Assembly: GCA_023392205.1 (NCBI GenBank)
Contig: JAEVZN010000105.1
Coordinates: forward strand, 1 to 15,412
Source: Pseudomonadota bacterium
GTDB taxonomy: Bacteria > Pseudomonadota > Alphaproteobacteria > Rhizobiales > Xanthobacteraceae
Direction of reading: 5' to 3'
DNA: 15,412 nucleotides
Part shown: positions 1-7,495 of the stretch, in pieces
Layout: the number at the start of each line of letters is the position of its first letter
Numbering within the stretch: position 1 is the first letter of the stretch
Translations under genes and position numbers: made by a program
The notes under the pieces: model-generated
Databases searched by the model: none
What the model was told of the DNA's origin: nothing
Seen by the model: only the letters and a program-made list of their open reading frames with translations

Positions 1-193
1 TCTCCTGCCAATGCTTGATGAAGGCCGCGTTGAATTCGCGATACAGCTCGCGCGTCGGGTCATAGGAGACATTGAGCAGCGTGGTCTGCGCCAGAGACGC
101 GCCAGGAAGGATTGCCGACACGGCAGCCGCCAATGCGGCGATGCGGACCATTCCTTGAAATCGATGGGCGGCAATCGCGGTGATCCGATGCAT
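1..193 (-). CDS. sbp: Sulfate ABC transporter periplasmic substrate-binding protein, N-terminal part (cut by window edge)
   Basis: Only the first 64 codons are present; the rest lies beyond the left edge. Seen: ATG at 193-191 with AGGAGA 10-15 nt upstream. A basic start is followed by a hydrophobic stretch (about residues 16-32) and an Ala-Xaa-Ala-type site near residues 32-36 (ASLAQ), so it has a Sec signal peptide and should be periplasmic. The mature start contains [17 protein letters not shown] (about 39-55), the hallmark opening of the Sbp/CysP family that binds sulfate (or thiosulfate) for the CysTWA-type ABC importer. A second Met at residue 15 could start a more standard signal peptide, but its purine-rich stretch sits too close to the ATG. 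The rest of the transporter operon is presumably outside the window. Sbp and CysP cannot be told apart from this fragment. Confidence 0.88.
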   Translation of the reverse strand, partial: MHRITAIAAHRFQGMVRIAALAAAVSAILPGASLAQTTLLNVSYDPTRELYREFNAAFIKHWQE

Positions 194-226
194 GGCTGCA
201 GGTCTCCTGGAATGAACCATTCCATC

Positions 227-255
227 ATCACCATTGAACGGGCGGAGCTTGTCAA
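227..255 (-). promoter_or_regulatory. Candidate sigma70-type promoter for the sulfate-binding protein gene
   Basis: A perfect TTGACA lies at 255-250 on the minus strand. Seventeen nt further on is GGTGAT (232-227), only a 3/6 match to TATAAT. The implied start near 220 would give a leader of about 27 nt that includes the AGGAGA site. The -35 and the geometry are good and the -10 is poor, so an activator (CysB-like regulation is usual for this family) may be needed. This is inference from motif spacing only. Confidence 0.35.
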
Positions 256-448
256 TTTCAACATGCGTCGCTCAGAGGGCATGATGTTCCACACGGGTTG
301 TCTCCGCGAGAATGACGTTCTCATCCCTGCGCGCGACGAATGGACGCGGAAATGAATTGCAGGCATCTCAACCAGTTAAACCGATAAACGCATGTCCGCT
401 GTGCATCTCCGCTGCGGCGCGGCGCAGCATCGGCGGTATCCGGAGCAG

Positions 449-482
449 AATTTTGCCTTGTCGCGAATTTTGCCTTGTCGCG
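449..482. repeat. Perfect 17-bp tandem duplication just after the yggS stop
   Basis: The unit AATTTTGCCTTGTCGCG occurs at 449-465 and again at 466-482 with no mismatch. A further AAT follows before the yggS stop codon (485-487, minus strand). It lies in the 291-bp spacer between yggS and the sulfate-binding protein gene. It looks like a recent slippage or duplication event. No hairpin or terminator was seen in the unit. Confidence 0.9.
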
Positions 483-484
483 AA

Positions 485-1186
485 TCACGTCTCGCCGGCC
501 GCAGCCATGGCGCGCTCACCGAAAATCGCCGAGCCGACGCGCACATGCGTGGCGCCGAATTCAATCGCGACATCGAAATCGGAACTCATGCCCATCGAGA
601 GCAGTTTCAGGCCGTTGCGCGCAGCGATCTTCGCCGTCAGCGCGAAATGCGGCGCCGGCGCTTCGTCGAAAGGCGGAATGCACATCAGACCGTCGATGGT
701 CAGCCCGTAAGTGTCGCGGCACTCGCGCAGGAATGCGTCGGCATTTTCCGGAAGAATACCGGCCTTCTGCGGCTCGGCGCCGGTATTGATTTCCACGAAC
801 AGCCGCGGCGCCCGCCCCTGCTTGACGATCTCTTTCGCCAGCGCCTCGCAGATGCTCGGCCGGTCGACCGAATGGATGGCGTCGAACAACGCCACCGCCT
901 CTTTCGCCTTGTTCGACTGCAGCGGCCCGATCAGATGCAATTCGAGATCGGGATATTTCTCGCGCAAGGCCGGCCATTTCGCCTTGCTCTCCTGCACACG
1001 GTTTTCGCCGAAGACCTTTTGGCCGGCGATGATCGCCTGTTCGATCGCATCGGTCGGAAATGTCTTGCTCACGGCGATCAGCGTCACGCTCGCGGGCGCG
1101 CGTCCGGCTTCGCGGCATGCATCGGCGACCTGCCGTCTGACATAAGAGAGTGCGTCGGCAATCGAGGCGTGAACGGAATCAGACAT
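485..1186 (-). CDS. yggS: YggS/PLPBP family pyridoxal-phosphate homeostasis protein
   Basis: Cytosolic PLP-binding protein of the alanine-racemase N-terminal-like TIM-barrel fold. The family has no proven enzymatic activity and buffers or delivers PLP. The 233-residue product matches the usual length of about 230. Family motifs in order: VTLIAVSKTFP, with the PLP-binding lysine at about K41; VFGENRVQE; LHLIGPLQSNK; INTGAEPQKAG; GLMCIPPF; and LLSMGMSSDFDVAIEFGATH followed by VRVGSAIFGER, the phosphate-binding end. The reading frame stays open upstream to 1345, but the extension is low-complexity and has no family similarity, so the ATG at 1186 was chosen. No good Shine-Dalgarno precedes it (ACCCGGAC). 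It lies downstream of the DUF2171 gene on the same strand, 168 nt away, and probably has its own promoter. Confidence 0.95.
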   Translation of the reverse strand: MSDSVHASIADALSYVRRQVADACREAGRAPASVTLIAVSKTFPTDAIEQAIIAGQKVFGENRVQESKAKWPALREKYPDLELHLIGPLQSNKAKEAVALFDAIHSVDRPSICEALAKEIVKQGRAPRLFVEINTGAEPQKAGILPENADAFLRECRDTYGLTIDGLMCIPPFDEAPAPHFALTAKIAARNGLKLLSMGMSSDFDVAIEFGATHVRVGSAIFGERAMAAAGET

Positions 1187-1193
1187 GTCCGGG

Positions 1194-1222
1194 TCTATAA
1201 CCAAGCCGCCCTGGCGATGCAA
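1194..1222 (-). promoter_or_regulatory. Candidate promoter of yggS, possibly giving a leaderless mRNA
   Basis: On the minus strand TTGCAT (1222-1217), a 17-nt spacer and TATAGA (1199-1194) form a weak sigma70-like pair. The -10 ends 7 nt before the ATG at 1186, so transcription would begin at or next to the start codon. This fits the lack of a Shine-Dalgarno before yggS. Only 3/6 and 4/6 consensus bases match, so confidence is low. Confidence 0.28.
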
Positions 1223-1226
1223 AGGG

Positions 1227-1257
1227 CCGGGTCCCGCCGCGCTACGGCGGGTCCCGG
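1227..1257. repeat. GC-rich inverted repeat with 13-bp arms in the DUF2171-yggS spacer
   Basis: Arms at 1227-1239 (CCGGGTCCCGCCG) and 1245-1257 pair with a single T-T mismatch around the 5-nt loop CGCTA. On the minus strand it is followed only by CCCTTT, so it is a poor intrinsic terminator. It may still act as an mRNA 3'-end stabiliser for DUF2171, or it may be a dispersed palindromic element. It sits immediately upstream of the candidate yggS -35. Confidence 0.75.
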
Positions 1258-1274
1258 TCCTGGAAATCATCTCA

Positions 1275-1341
1275 TCCGACCAACCCACGCGACCAACCCA
1301 CGTGACCAAAATCGCGTGACCGGTTGCGCGACCAGGTCGCG
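1275..1341 (-). repeat. Degenerate 12-14-nt periodic repeat, five GGTC(A/G)CG-like cores
   Basis: Read on the minus strand, GGTCGCG (1333-1327), GGTCACG (1321-1315), GGTCACG (1307-1301), GGTCGCG (1294-1288) and GGTCGGA (1281-1275) recur every 12-14 nt. Two adjacent plus-strand units, 1277-1289 and 1290-1302, are identical (CGACCAACCCACG). The first core lies in a perfect dyad, CGCGACC-A-GGTCGCG, at 1327-1341. The array starts just past the DUF2171 stop and is non-coding in any supported gene. Function unknown. Confidence 0.65.
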
Positions 1342-1354
1342 GCACCCGAAACCG

Positions 1355-1588
1355 TCAGGCTGTCTGCCACTGGCTCATGGCGTCCGCCGAACCTCTGTTC
1401 AGGTGCACCTGGCTGTCGATGTGGTCCACCCATTTAAGCGGAATCAGATGATGCTCGCCGCCGGCGACCGGATCGTTCTTGGTCAGCTTGATCCACTTCG
1501 CGCCTTCCATGTGATCGACGGTGCCGACATGGCTGCCGTCCGATCCCACAACCTCCATATGCTGGTGGATTTCGCGCGCTTTCACCAT
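1355..1588 (-). CDS. DUF2171 family small protein
   Basis: A 77-residue soluble protein with no signal peptide or membrane segment. It begins MVKAREIHQHMEVVGSDGSH, then VGTVDHMEGAKWIKLTKND, a histidine pair (GGEHHLIP) and LKWVDHIDSQVHLN. This pattern of 'VGSDG..VGTVDH..G..IKLTK' followed by 'IPL.WV..VD' is how I recognise DUF2171, a small family of unknown function that resembles PRC-barrel beta proteins. The frame extends to 1666, but the ATG at 1588 has a near-perfect Shine-Dalgarno (AAGGAGGA, 1600-1593), so this start is secure. It is divergent from leuS. A stress-sigma-type promoter precedes it (see 1611-1638), which suggests a role in the general stress response. That role is inference. 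Confidence 0.85.
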   Translation of the reverse strand: MVKAREIHQHMEVVGSDGSHVGTVDHMEGAKWIKLTKNDPVAGGEHHLIPLKWVDHIDSQVHLNRGSADAMSQWQTA

Positions 1589-1610
1589 GTTGTCCTCCTT
1601 TGCTGGATGG

Positions 1611-1638
1611 AAAACCGGGCGGGACCGCTGAAAGTTCC
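1611..1638 (-). promoter_or_regulatory. Candidate EcfG/RpoE2 (general stress response sigma) promoter of the DUF2171 gene
   Basis: On the minus strand GGAAC (1638-1634) is followed after 19 nt by TT, within CGGTTTT (1617-1611). Known: Sinorhizobium RpoE2/EcfG promoters carry GGAAC, 18-19 nt, then TT (often CGTT). The implied start is near 1605, leaving a short leader that holds the AAGGAGGA ribosome site. The -10 reads CGGTT rather than CGTT. It falls in the correct 181-bp divergent spacer and orientation. Confidence 0.5.
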
Positions 1639-1769
1639 GAAAATGCGTGTTTCCGCCTCGTCGCACATCCCCGGCCTGCGGGATAGGCCGTTGACCTCAA
1701 AGGCGATTTCGTGTCCTTTCGCCGCAGTCTGAAACACCAGAAAAACGCCTGATCCGGCCTGACGAGTCC

Positions 1770-4403
1770 ATGACCAACGAGCGCTACAACGCCCGCGACG
1801 CCGCACCCCGCTGGCAGAAAATGTGGGACGAGCGCGGCATCTTCGCGACGAAGAACGACGACCCGCGCCAGAAATACTACGTGCTGGAGATGTTCCCCTA
1901 TCCGTCGGGGCGCATCCATATGGGCCATGTCCGCAATTATACGATGGGCGACGTGGTGGCGCGCTACAAGCGCGCGGCGGGCTTCTCGGTGCTGCATCCG
2001 ATGGGCTGGGATGCATTCGGCATGCCGGCGGAAAACGCCGCCATGGAGCGCAAGGTCCATCCCAAGACATGGACCTATCAGAACATCGCCGCGATGAAGA
2101 CGCAGCTGCAATCGATGGGGCTGTCGCTCGACTGGGCGCGCGAGATCGCAACGTGCGATCCCGATTATTACAAGCACCAACAGGCGATGTTTCTCGACTT
2201 TCTCGATGCCGGTCTGATCGAGCGCAAGCAGAGCAAGGTGAACTGGGATCCGGTCGACCAGACCGTGCTGGCCAATGAGCAGGTGATCGACGGCCGCGGC
2301 TGGCGTTCCGGCGCACCGGTCGAACAGCGCGAGCTGACGCAGTGGTTTCTGAAGATCAGCAATTACGCGCAGGACCTGCTCGACGCCATCGACACGCTCG
2401 ACCGCTGGCCGGACAAAGTCCGCACCATGCAGCGCAACTGGATCGGCCGGTCGGAAGGCCTGCTGGTGCGTTTCGCGCTCGATCCGGCAACCACACCCTC
2501 GGGCGAAACCGAACTGGATGTGTTTACAACGCGGCCCGACACATTGTTCGGCGCCAAGTTCATGGCGATTGCGCCGGACCATCCGCTGGCGGCGGCCGCG
2601 GCTGTAAAGAATCCGAAACTTGCGGATTTCATTGCCGAATGCAAACGGCACGGCACCGCGCAGGAGGTGATCGAGAAGGCCGAGAAGCAGGGCGTCGACA
2701 CCGGCATTCGCGCCGTGCATCCGTTCGATCCCGACTGGTTTTTGCCGGTCTATGTCGCAAACTTCATCCTGATGGATTACGGCACCGGCGCAATCTTCGG
2801 CTGTCCCGCGCACGACCAGCGCGATCTTGATTTCGTCAACACATACGGGCTTGGCAACACACCGGTCGTGTGTCCGCCCGGACAGGATCCACAAAGTTTT
2901 ATCATCACCGACACCGCCTATGACGGTGACGGCACGATGATCAATTCGCGCTTTCTCGACGGCATGACGATTGCCGAGGCAAAGGAAGAGGTTGCGAGCC
3001 GCCTTGAAAAGCAGACACGCGGCAATCGTCCGGTCGCGCAACGACAGATCAATTTCCGTCTGCGCGACTGGGGTATTTCGCGCCAGCGCTATTGGGGCTG
3101 CCCGATCCCGGTGATCCATTGCGAGGATTGCGGCATCGTTCCGGTGCCGAAATCCGATCTGCCGGTGAAGCTGCCGGAAGACGTCACGTTCGACCGTCCG
3201 GGCAACCCCCTCGACCGGCATCCGACCTGGAAGAATGTGTCCTGCCCGAAATGCGGAAAGCCTGCACGGCGCGAGACCGACACGATGGACACGTTTGTCG
3301 ATTCGTCGTGGTATTTCGCGCGCTTCACCGATCCGTGGATTGGGGATGCGCCAACGGATCGTGCCATCGTCGATCGCTGGCTGCCGGTCGATCAGTATAT
3401 CGGCGGCATCGAGCATGCGATCCTGCATCTGCTGTACAGCCGCTTCTTCATGCGGGCGATGAAGAAGACCGGTCATGCCGGGCTCGTGGAGCCGTTTGCG
3501 GGATTGTTCACGCAAGGTATGGTCATTCACGAGACCTACCGCAAGACGGATGGCAGCTTTGTCATGCCATCGGAAGTGACAATCGTCACGGAAGGCGATC
3601 AGAGGCGCGCGACACTGACCGCGACGGGTGAAGCGATCGAGATCGGCGGCATCGAGAAGATGTCGAAATCCAAGCGCAACACCGTCGATCCGGACGACAT
3701 CATCGGCGCCTATGGCGCGGATACCGCGCGCTGGTTCGTCTTGTCCGACTCGCCGCCCGAGCGCGATGTGATATGGACCGAGGAAGGCGTGCAGGGCTCT
3801 TGGCGATTCGTGCAGCGCCTGTGGCGGCTGATCGGGGAAATGGGCGACATTGCCCGCAACGCGCCCGCCAGGGCACCGGCTGACTATTCTGACCCTGCGC
3901 TGGCCATCCGCAAGGCGGCCCATCTGGCCCTGTCCCGGGTGTCCGAGGATATCGAGAAGCTGCGCTTCAACCGTTGCGTGGCGCATATCTATGAATGCGC
4001 CAATACCATCGGCGGCGCGATCGGCGAAATCTCTACGCCGGCGGCGGTGACGCCGGATTTTGCATTTGCAATCAAGGAAGCAGGCGACATTCTGGTGCAG
4101 CTTTTCGCGCCGATGATGCCGCATCTGGCGGAGGAATGCTGGGCCCGGCTTGGCCATCGGACGCTGGTGTCCGAGCAGCCCTGGCCGCAGGTCGAAACCG
4201 CCCTGCTTGTCGAAAATACCATCACTCTACCGGTGCAGATCAACGGCAAGAAGAAGGCTGATGTAACTGTGCCACGGGAGGCAGGAAATTCGGAGATCGA
4301 GGCTGCCGTCTTAACGCTCGATGCGGTAAGAAAGGCATTGGACGGCAAGCCTCCCAAAAAGGTCATTGTTGTCCCGCAGAGGATTGTGAATGTCGTTGCC
4401 TAG
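1770..4403 (+). CDS. leuS: Leucyl-tRNA synthetase
   Basis: Charges tRNA-Leu with leucine in the cytosol; class Ia synthetase with an editing domain. The 877 residues match the family's usual length. Seen: [13 protein letters not shown] leading to the HIGH-type motif HMGH at 50-53. The CP1 editing domain has the threonine-rich TTRPDT at 253-258 and [15 protein letters not shown] at 338-352, with the editing aspartate at D349. A zinc-binding-like insertion has paired cysteines (HCEDCG and CPKCGK). The KMSKS loop is at 630-634, followed by an anticodon-binding helical domain and a C-terminal domain ending [11 protein letters not shown]. The ATG at 1770 gives the conserved N-terminus; no strong Shine-Dalgarno is visible. 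It is first in leuS-lptE-holA. Long antisense open frames across it are shadows of its GC-rich codon use. Confidence 0.98.
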   Translation: MTNERYNARDAAPRWQKMWDERGIFATKNDDPRQKYYVLEMFPYPSGRIHMGHVRNYTMGDVVARYKRAAGFSVLHPMGWDAFGMPAENAAMERKVHPKTWTYQNIAAMKTQLQSMGLSLDWAREIATCDPDYYKHQQAMFLDFLDAGLIERKQSKVNWDPVDQTVLANEQVIDGRGWRSGAPVEQRELTQWFLKISNYAQDLLDAIDTLDRWPDKVRTMQRNWIGRSEGLLVRFALDPATTPSGETELDVFTTRPDTLFGAKFMAIAPDHPLAAAAAVKNPKLADFIAECKRHGTAQEVIEKAEKQGVDTGIRAVHPFDPDWFLPVYVANFILMDYGTGAIFGCPAHDQRDLDFVNTYGLGNTPVVCPPGQDPQSFIITDTAYDGDGTMINSRFLDGMTIAEAKEEVASRLEKQTRGNRPVAQRQINFRLRDWGISRQRYWGCPIPVIHCEDCGIVPVPKSDLPVKLPEDVTFDRPGNPLDRHPTWKNVSCPKCGKPARRETDTMDTFVDSSWYFARFTDPWIGDAPTDRAIVDRWLPVDQYIGGIEHAILHLLYSRFFMRAMKKTGHAGLVEPFAGLFTQGMVIHETYRKTDGSFVMPSEVTIVTEGDQRRATLTATGEAIEIGGIEKMSKSKRNTVDPDDIIGAYGADTARWFVLSDSPPERDVIWTEEGVQGSWRFVQRLWRLIGEMGDIARNAPARAPADYSDPALAIRKAAHLALSRVSEDIEKLRFNRCVAHIYECANTIGGAIGEISTPAAVTPDFAFAIKEAGDILVQLFAPMMPHLAEECWARLGHRTLVSEQPWPQVETALLVENTITLPVQINGKKKADVTVPREAGNSEIEAAVLTLDAVRKALDGKPPKKVIVVPQRIVNVVA

Positions 4404-4956
4404 GGGACATCGGGGGATTTCCCGCGCCATCGCGCTGGCGGTCGTGTTCGGCTGCGCCGGCCTGACCGCCGGCTGTTTCCAGCCCATGTACGGCACTGCC
4501 AGCGTCGGACAGGTGCCTGCCGTGCGTTCGGCTCTGGCGAGCGTCAAGGTCGAGGAAATCGACGCCCCGAACGGGACACCCGAGGCGCGCATGGGCGTCG
4601 AGATCCGCAATGCCCTCATTTTCGGGCTGACCGGCGGGTCCGGAGAATTGTCGCCGACCCACAGCCTCAAGATCAATATCAGCGGCCGCCGACAGCAGGT
4701 GATCGTCGACATCACCACCGCCCGTCCGGACATGGAGATCTACTGGATCGATGCGACCTACAGCCTGACCGATCTGAGCACCAACAGGGTGGTCGTCACC
4801 GGCCGGGCCTTCGCGCGGGCCTCCTACGACATTCCCGGCCAGCAGCAGCGCTTCGCGCGCGACCGCGGAGAGCGTGACGCCCAGAACCGGTCGTCCGTGA
4901 TCATCGCCGACCAGATCAAGTCGCGCCTCGCTTCGTATTTCGTCGCCGGAAGCTGA
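4390..4956 (+). CDS. lptE: LPS-assembly lipoprotein LptE
   Basis: Outer-membrane lipoprotein that plugs LptD in the lipopolysaccharide export machine. The 188-residue product has a lipoprotein signal: Arg-rich start, hydrophobic core at about 12-24, and a lipobox LTAGC with the acylated cysteine at C29. The mature part begins CFQPMYG, typical of alphaproteobacterial LptE. The body is predicted to alternate strands and helices (for example [12 protein letters not shown] and [14 protein letters not shown]) and ends in a helix ([16 protein letters not shown]). Its start overlaps the last 14 nt of leuS, and AGAGGA lies 6 nt before the ATG, so translation is probably coupled. Position between leuS and holA supports the call, since sequence conservation in this family is low. 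Confidence 0.9.
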   Translation: MSLPRGHRGISRAIALAVVFGCAGLTAGCFQPMYGTASVGQVPAVRSALASVKVEEIDAPNGTPEARMGVEIRNALIFGLTGGSGELSPTHSLKINISGRRQQVIVDITTARPDMEIYWIDATYSLTDLSTNRVVVTGRAFARASYDIPGQQQRFARDRGERDAQNRSSVIIADQIKSRLASYFVAGS

Positions 4957-5030
4957 TTGCCGGCGCCGCGCCGCCTGATCTTCACATCCTCGCCGGCGGC
5001 CCGGATGCGCCTGTCTGAAGGCCGTTGCTC

Positions 5031-6071
5031 ATGACGATCGTCAAAGCTTCCGAGGCGGACGCCTTTGTTTCACGGCCCGATCCGGCGCGACCGGTGGTGC
5101 TGCTCTATGGGCCGGATGCCGGTCTGGTTCATGAACGGGCAGAGGCTTTGGTCCGCGCCTCGGTGGACAGCATGTCCGACCCGTTTTCGATGATCCGGAT
5201 CGACGGCGATGACCTGTCGGGCAACCCGCACCGGCTGGTCGAGGAGGCCAACACGATTCCGATGTTCGGCGGACGCCGCGCGATCTGGGTGCGCGCCGGC
5301 AGCCGCAATATCGCGCCGGCGGTGGAGGCGCTGGTCACCGCACCGTCACCCGATTGCCGGGTGGTGATCGAGGCCGGAGATCTGAAGAAGACCTCTCCCC
5401 TGCGCACGATCTGCGAGAAGTCGCGACACGCGGCGGCCATCGGCTGCTATGCCGATTCGGAGCGGGATATCGGCCGGGTGATCGACGACGCCGCGAGAAG
5501 GGCCGGCATGTCGGTGGCACCCGAGGCGCGCGCAGCCTTGATCCCGTTGCTCGGCGGGGACAGACAGGCGACACGTGGCGAGGTTGACAAGCTCATTCTC
5601 TACGCACACGGCCGCGAGCGAATCGAACTGGACGATGTGCTGGCGGTGGTCGCCGATGCATCGGCGGTGGCGCTCGACAGCGTGATCGATGCCGCCTTTT
5701 CGGGGCGCCCTGCGGAAGTCGAATCGCATTTCGGAAAGGCCCGCGCGGAAGGCATGGCAGCCGGCGCGATTGTCGGCGCGGCGTTGCGGCATTGCGCGTT
5801 TCTGCATCGGATGAGCCTTGCCGTCGAGGCGGGGCAATCCGCGCAGGCCGTCATCGATAATACGAAGCCACCCATTCATTTCCGCCGCAAGCCCGCAATC
5901 GACGCCGCGTTGCGTGCGTGGCCAGCATCACGATTGCTGGATGCGCTCTCGCGTCTGTCCGAGGCACTTCTGGATACGCGGCGGCACAATCATCTGGCAG
6001 ATGCAATTGCGCATCGCTGCTTGATGACATTGGCATTGGCTGCGCGCCGCAAGACCCCAGCGCGAGACTGA
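5031..6071 (+). CDS. holA: DNA polymerase III delta subunit
   Basis: Delta subunit of the clamp loader, which opens the beta sliding clamp. The 346-residue product has the expected length. Seen: VVLLYGPDAGLVHERAEAL, the degenerate P-loop region of the AAA+-like domain; NPHRLVEEANTIPMFGGRR; DCRVVIEAGDLKK; then a helical middle containing LLGGDRQATRGEVDKLILYA, a typical delta motif; and a C-terminal collar domain ending HRCLMTLALAARR. The frame opens at a TTG at 5025, but the ATG at 5031 is preferred, with GAAGG 9 nt upstream. It lies 74 nt after lptE in the same transcription unit. Its stop is 3 nt from the stop of the convergent DUF2336 gene. Confidence 0.95.
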   Translation: MTIVKASEADAFVSRPDPARPVVLLYGPDAGLVHERAEALVRASVDSMSDPFSMIRIDGDDLSGNPHRLVEEANTIPMFGGRRAIWVRAGSRNIAPAVEALVTAPSPDCRVVIEAGDLKKTSPLRTICEKSRHAAAIGCYADSERDIGRVIDDAARRAGMSVAPEARAALIPLLGGDRQATRGEVDKLILYAHGRERIELDDVLAVVADASAVALDSVIDAAFSGRPAEVESHFGKARAEGMAAGAIVGAALRHCAFLHRMSLAVEAGQSAQAVIDNTKPPIHFRRKPAIDAALRAWPASRLLDALSRLSEALLDTRRHNHLADAIAHRCLMTLALAARRKTPARD

Positions 6072-6074
6072 TTG

Positions 6075-7178
6075 CTATCCGGAAAAGACGTCCTTGCCGG
6101 CCGCTTTCTGAACGCACCAGAAGCGCAGCACGCGTTGTGCGGTCGGCACGGTAAGGCGGCGATACTCGCTCTTCATCGTTTCGATATCTTGCGCCGAAGG
6201 CTGACGCGTACCGCGCAGGCGAAGAAGCTCGCGTACAGTCGACCATTCGAGATCGGCTGCACGGCAGGGCACAAGCAAAGCTTCGCTGCGCTGGCTCTGC
6301 ACGATGTGATCGACGATCACATGCGGCGCCGCGCACATTTCCGCGATGGTGACGATCGTTTCGGCATATTGATCGTTGCAGAGAAACTGCATCAGCGTTG
6401 TCTGGTCAAGCTCGCCGTCCTGCTTGAGGCGGCGGACCAGCGCCACCGCGCGTTCGAAATTCGGCGCGACCGGAAGGTCGGCCAGCACTTCGTTGCGAAT
6501 GCCGGCGAGAATGTCCGGGATTTCCTGCTCGCGGCCGGACGGCGCCATCTGCAACAGTTTCTCGCGCACGATATCGCTCGCTTTGGCCAGCAACTGACGC
6601 AACATCTGCAAGGGCAGATCGAAACGCAGGCCGAGCTTTTCCGTCAGGCTGTCGTCCGTTTCCGCGCTCTTGACCAGAAGTGAAAAGCCACGCTCTGAAA
6701 ATCGTGCTTGCGGGCTTGCGGCAAGCTTGCGGTGAACATCGAGATTGCCGCGCGCGACGAGAATATCGGTCAACCGCTCCTGCAACGATGCGCGGCCGCT
6801 GATGGCCATAAGATGATCCTGGCCCCTGGTCCTGGCGATCGTGACCAGATCGGCATCGCTGATCCGGCTGGATTGAGAGAGGACCGGCCCCGCGACGGCA
6901 ATCTCGTCGCTGCAGGCGAGTGACCTGATGACGGATTCCGGCGCAGCGTCGACCGGCGCCAGACGTTCGCTCAGTTGCGCAAGAGCGCGCGTTTCGACCC
7001 GTTTGATGAGATGCCCAAGCACCTCATCGAAGACGTCGATCTGCTCGGGATTGAGCCGGTTGCTGGTGCTGAGAAAAAGATCGGTGATCCGACGCAGCGT
7101 ATCGATCCGCTCGGTCTTCGAGCCATTCTGAACCGCGCTTTCCAGCTCGCTGATGAGCGAGCGTCGTGCCTGCGACAT
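6075..7178 (-). CDS. DUF2336 family protein of unknown function
   Basis: A 367-residue, mostly alpha-helical, soluble protein with no signal peptide or membrane segment. I recognise DUF2336, a largely alphaproteobacterial family, from the pattern of short helical repeats: ALAQLSERLAPVDAAPESVI, ARFSERGFSLLVKSAETDD, LTEKLGLRFDLPLQMLRQLL and KASDIVREKLLQ. These resemble HEAT-like units rich in D/E and L, spaced across about residues 60-220. The C-terminal part (about 235-350) is a second helical segment ending LRFWCVQKAAGKDVFSG. No catalytic motif was seen. The ATG at 7178 follows only a weak AGGTG. It lies on the parB strand, 317 nt downstream of parB, and is convergent with holA with a 3-nt gap. 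Function unknown; its place next to parAB may just reflect conserved neighbourhood. Confidence 0.78.
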   Translation of the reverse strand: MSQARRSLISELESAVQNGSKTERIDTLRRITDLFLSTSNRLNPEQIDVFDEVLGHLIKRVETRALAQLSERLAPVDAAPESVIRSLACSDEIAVAGPVLSQSSRISDADLVTIARTRGQDHLMAISGRASLQERLTDILVARGNLDVHRKLAASPQARFSERGFSLLVKSAETDDSLTEKLGLRFDLPLQMLRQLLAKASDIVREKLLQMAPSGREQEIPDILAGIRNEVLADLPVAPNFERAVALVRRLKQDGELDQTTLMQFLCNDQYAETIVTIAEMCAAPHVIVDHIVQSQRSEALLVPCRAADLEWSTVRELLRLRGTRQPSAQDIETMKSEYRRLTVPTAQRVLRFWCVQKAAGKDVFSG

Positions 7179-7495
7179 ACAACACCTGGAGTGAACACAA
7201 CCTCAGATTTTATTTTTAGAAAGCGATTGCTAAAGGTTCTCTAACAGGGGAACTTTCGCGGCCGCGTGCAGTATGAAACTGCGCCTAAAAATTATGCAAA
7301 TGGCGATTTGGATATATCGAGCAGCGCCATTGCACGTCTTGCGCACATGCAACAGCTGCGTGCCACACGCAGACGACAGACCTAGCTCGGGGCAAAGTTC
7401 AGAGCGCATTCCAGAGCAGGAGGCCGGTCGCGTCAGGCAGACGCGTTCACGACGCGTCAAAACACGTTCCGGCTTTCCATCAAAGCCGAGAGGCT
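7179..7495. other. 317-bp intergenic region between parB and the DUF2336 gene
   Basis: No coding frame is supported here. The half next to DUF2336 (7200-7320) is clearly richer in A+T than the surroundings and is the likely promoter region; a lone CATAAT (7296-7291, minus) is the best -10-like site, without a matching -35. Hairpins seen: 7266-7272 with 7278-7284 (loop ATGAA, one wobble pair); 7356-7362 with 7366-7372 (CTGCGTG-CCA-CACGCAG); 7440-7446 with 7452-7458 (GACGCGT-TCACG-ACGCGTC); and 7470-7476 with 7482-7488, described separately as a possible terminator. A small RNA cannot be excluded but is not shown. Confidence 0.6.
7459..7488 (-). terminator. Candidate intrinsic terminator of the parAB transcript
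   Basis: Eight nt past the parB stop the minus strand forms CGGCTTT-GATGG-AAAGCCG (7488-7470), a 7-bp stem with a 5-nt loop. It is followed after 7 nt by TTTT (7462-7459). A second 7-bp hairpin (7458-7440) follows directly. The T run is short and offset, so efficiency is uncertain and read-through into DUF2336 is possible. Confidence 0.45.

Noticed and set aside
308..322. Small dyad GAGAA-TGACG-TTCTC upstream of the sulfate-binding protein gene
   Set aside because: Only 5-bp arms and about 115 bp from the start codon, without a matching known operator; too short to claim.
11..355. A 114-codon plus-strand frame at the left edge
   Set aside because: It lies opposite the signal peptide and conserved start of the sulfate-binding protein and has no domain of its own.
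392..1732. A 446-codon plus-strand frame across yggS and DUF2171
   Set aside because: Antisense shadow; the minus strand carries clear YggS and DUF2171 motifs, and no start signal or domain was seen on the plus strand.
1434..4157. A 907-codon open frame antisense to leuS and the DUF2171 gene
   Set aside because: Its product is rich in H, R, D and lacks any recognisable domain, while the opposite strand encodes an unmistakable LeuRS. It is a shadow of GC-rich third-position codon use.
5066..5074. parS half-site TGTTTCACG within holA
   Set aside because: The right half is unrelated to parS, so the site is not palindromic; a 9-base half match is plausible by chance.
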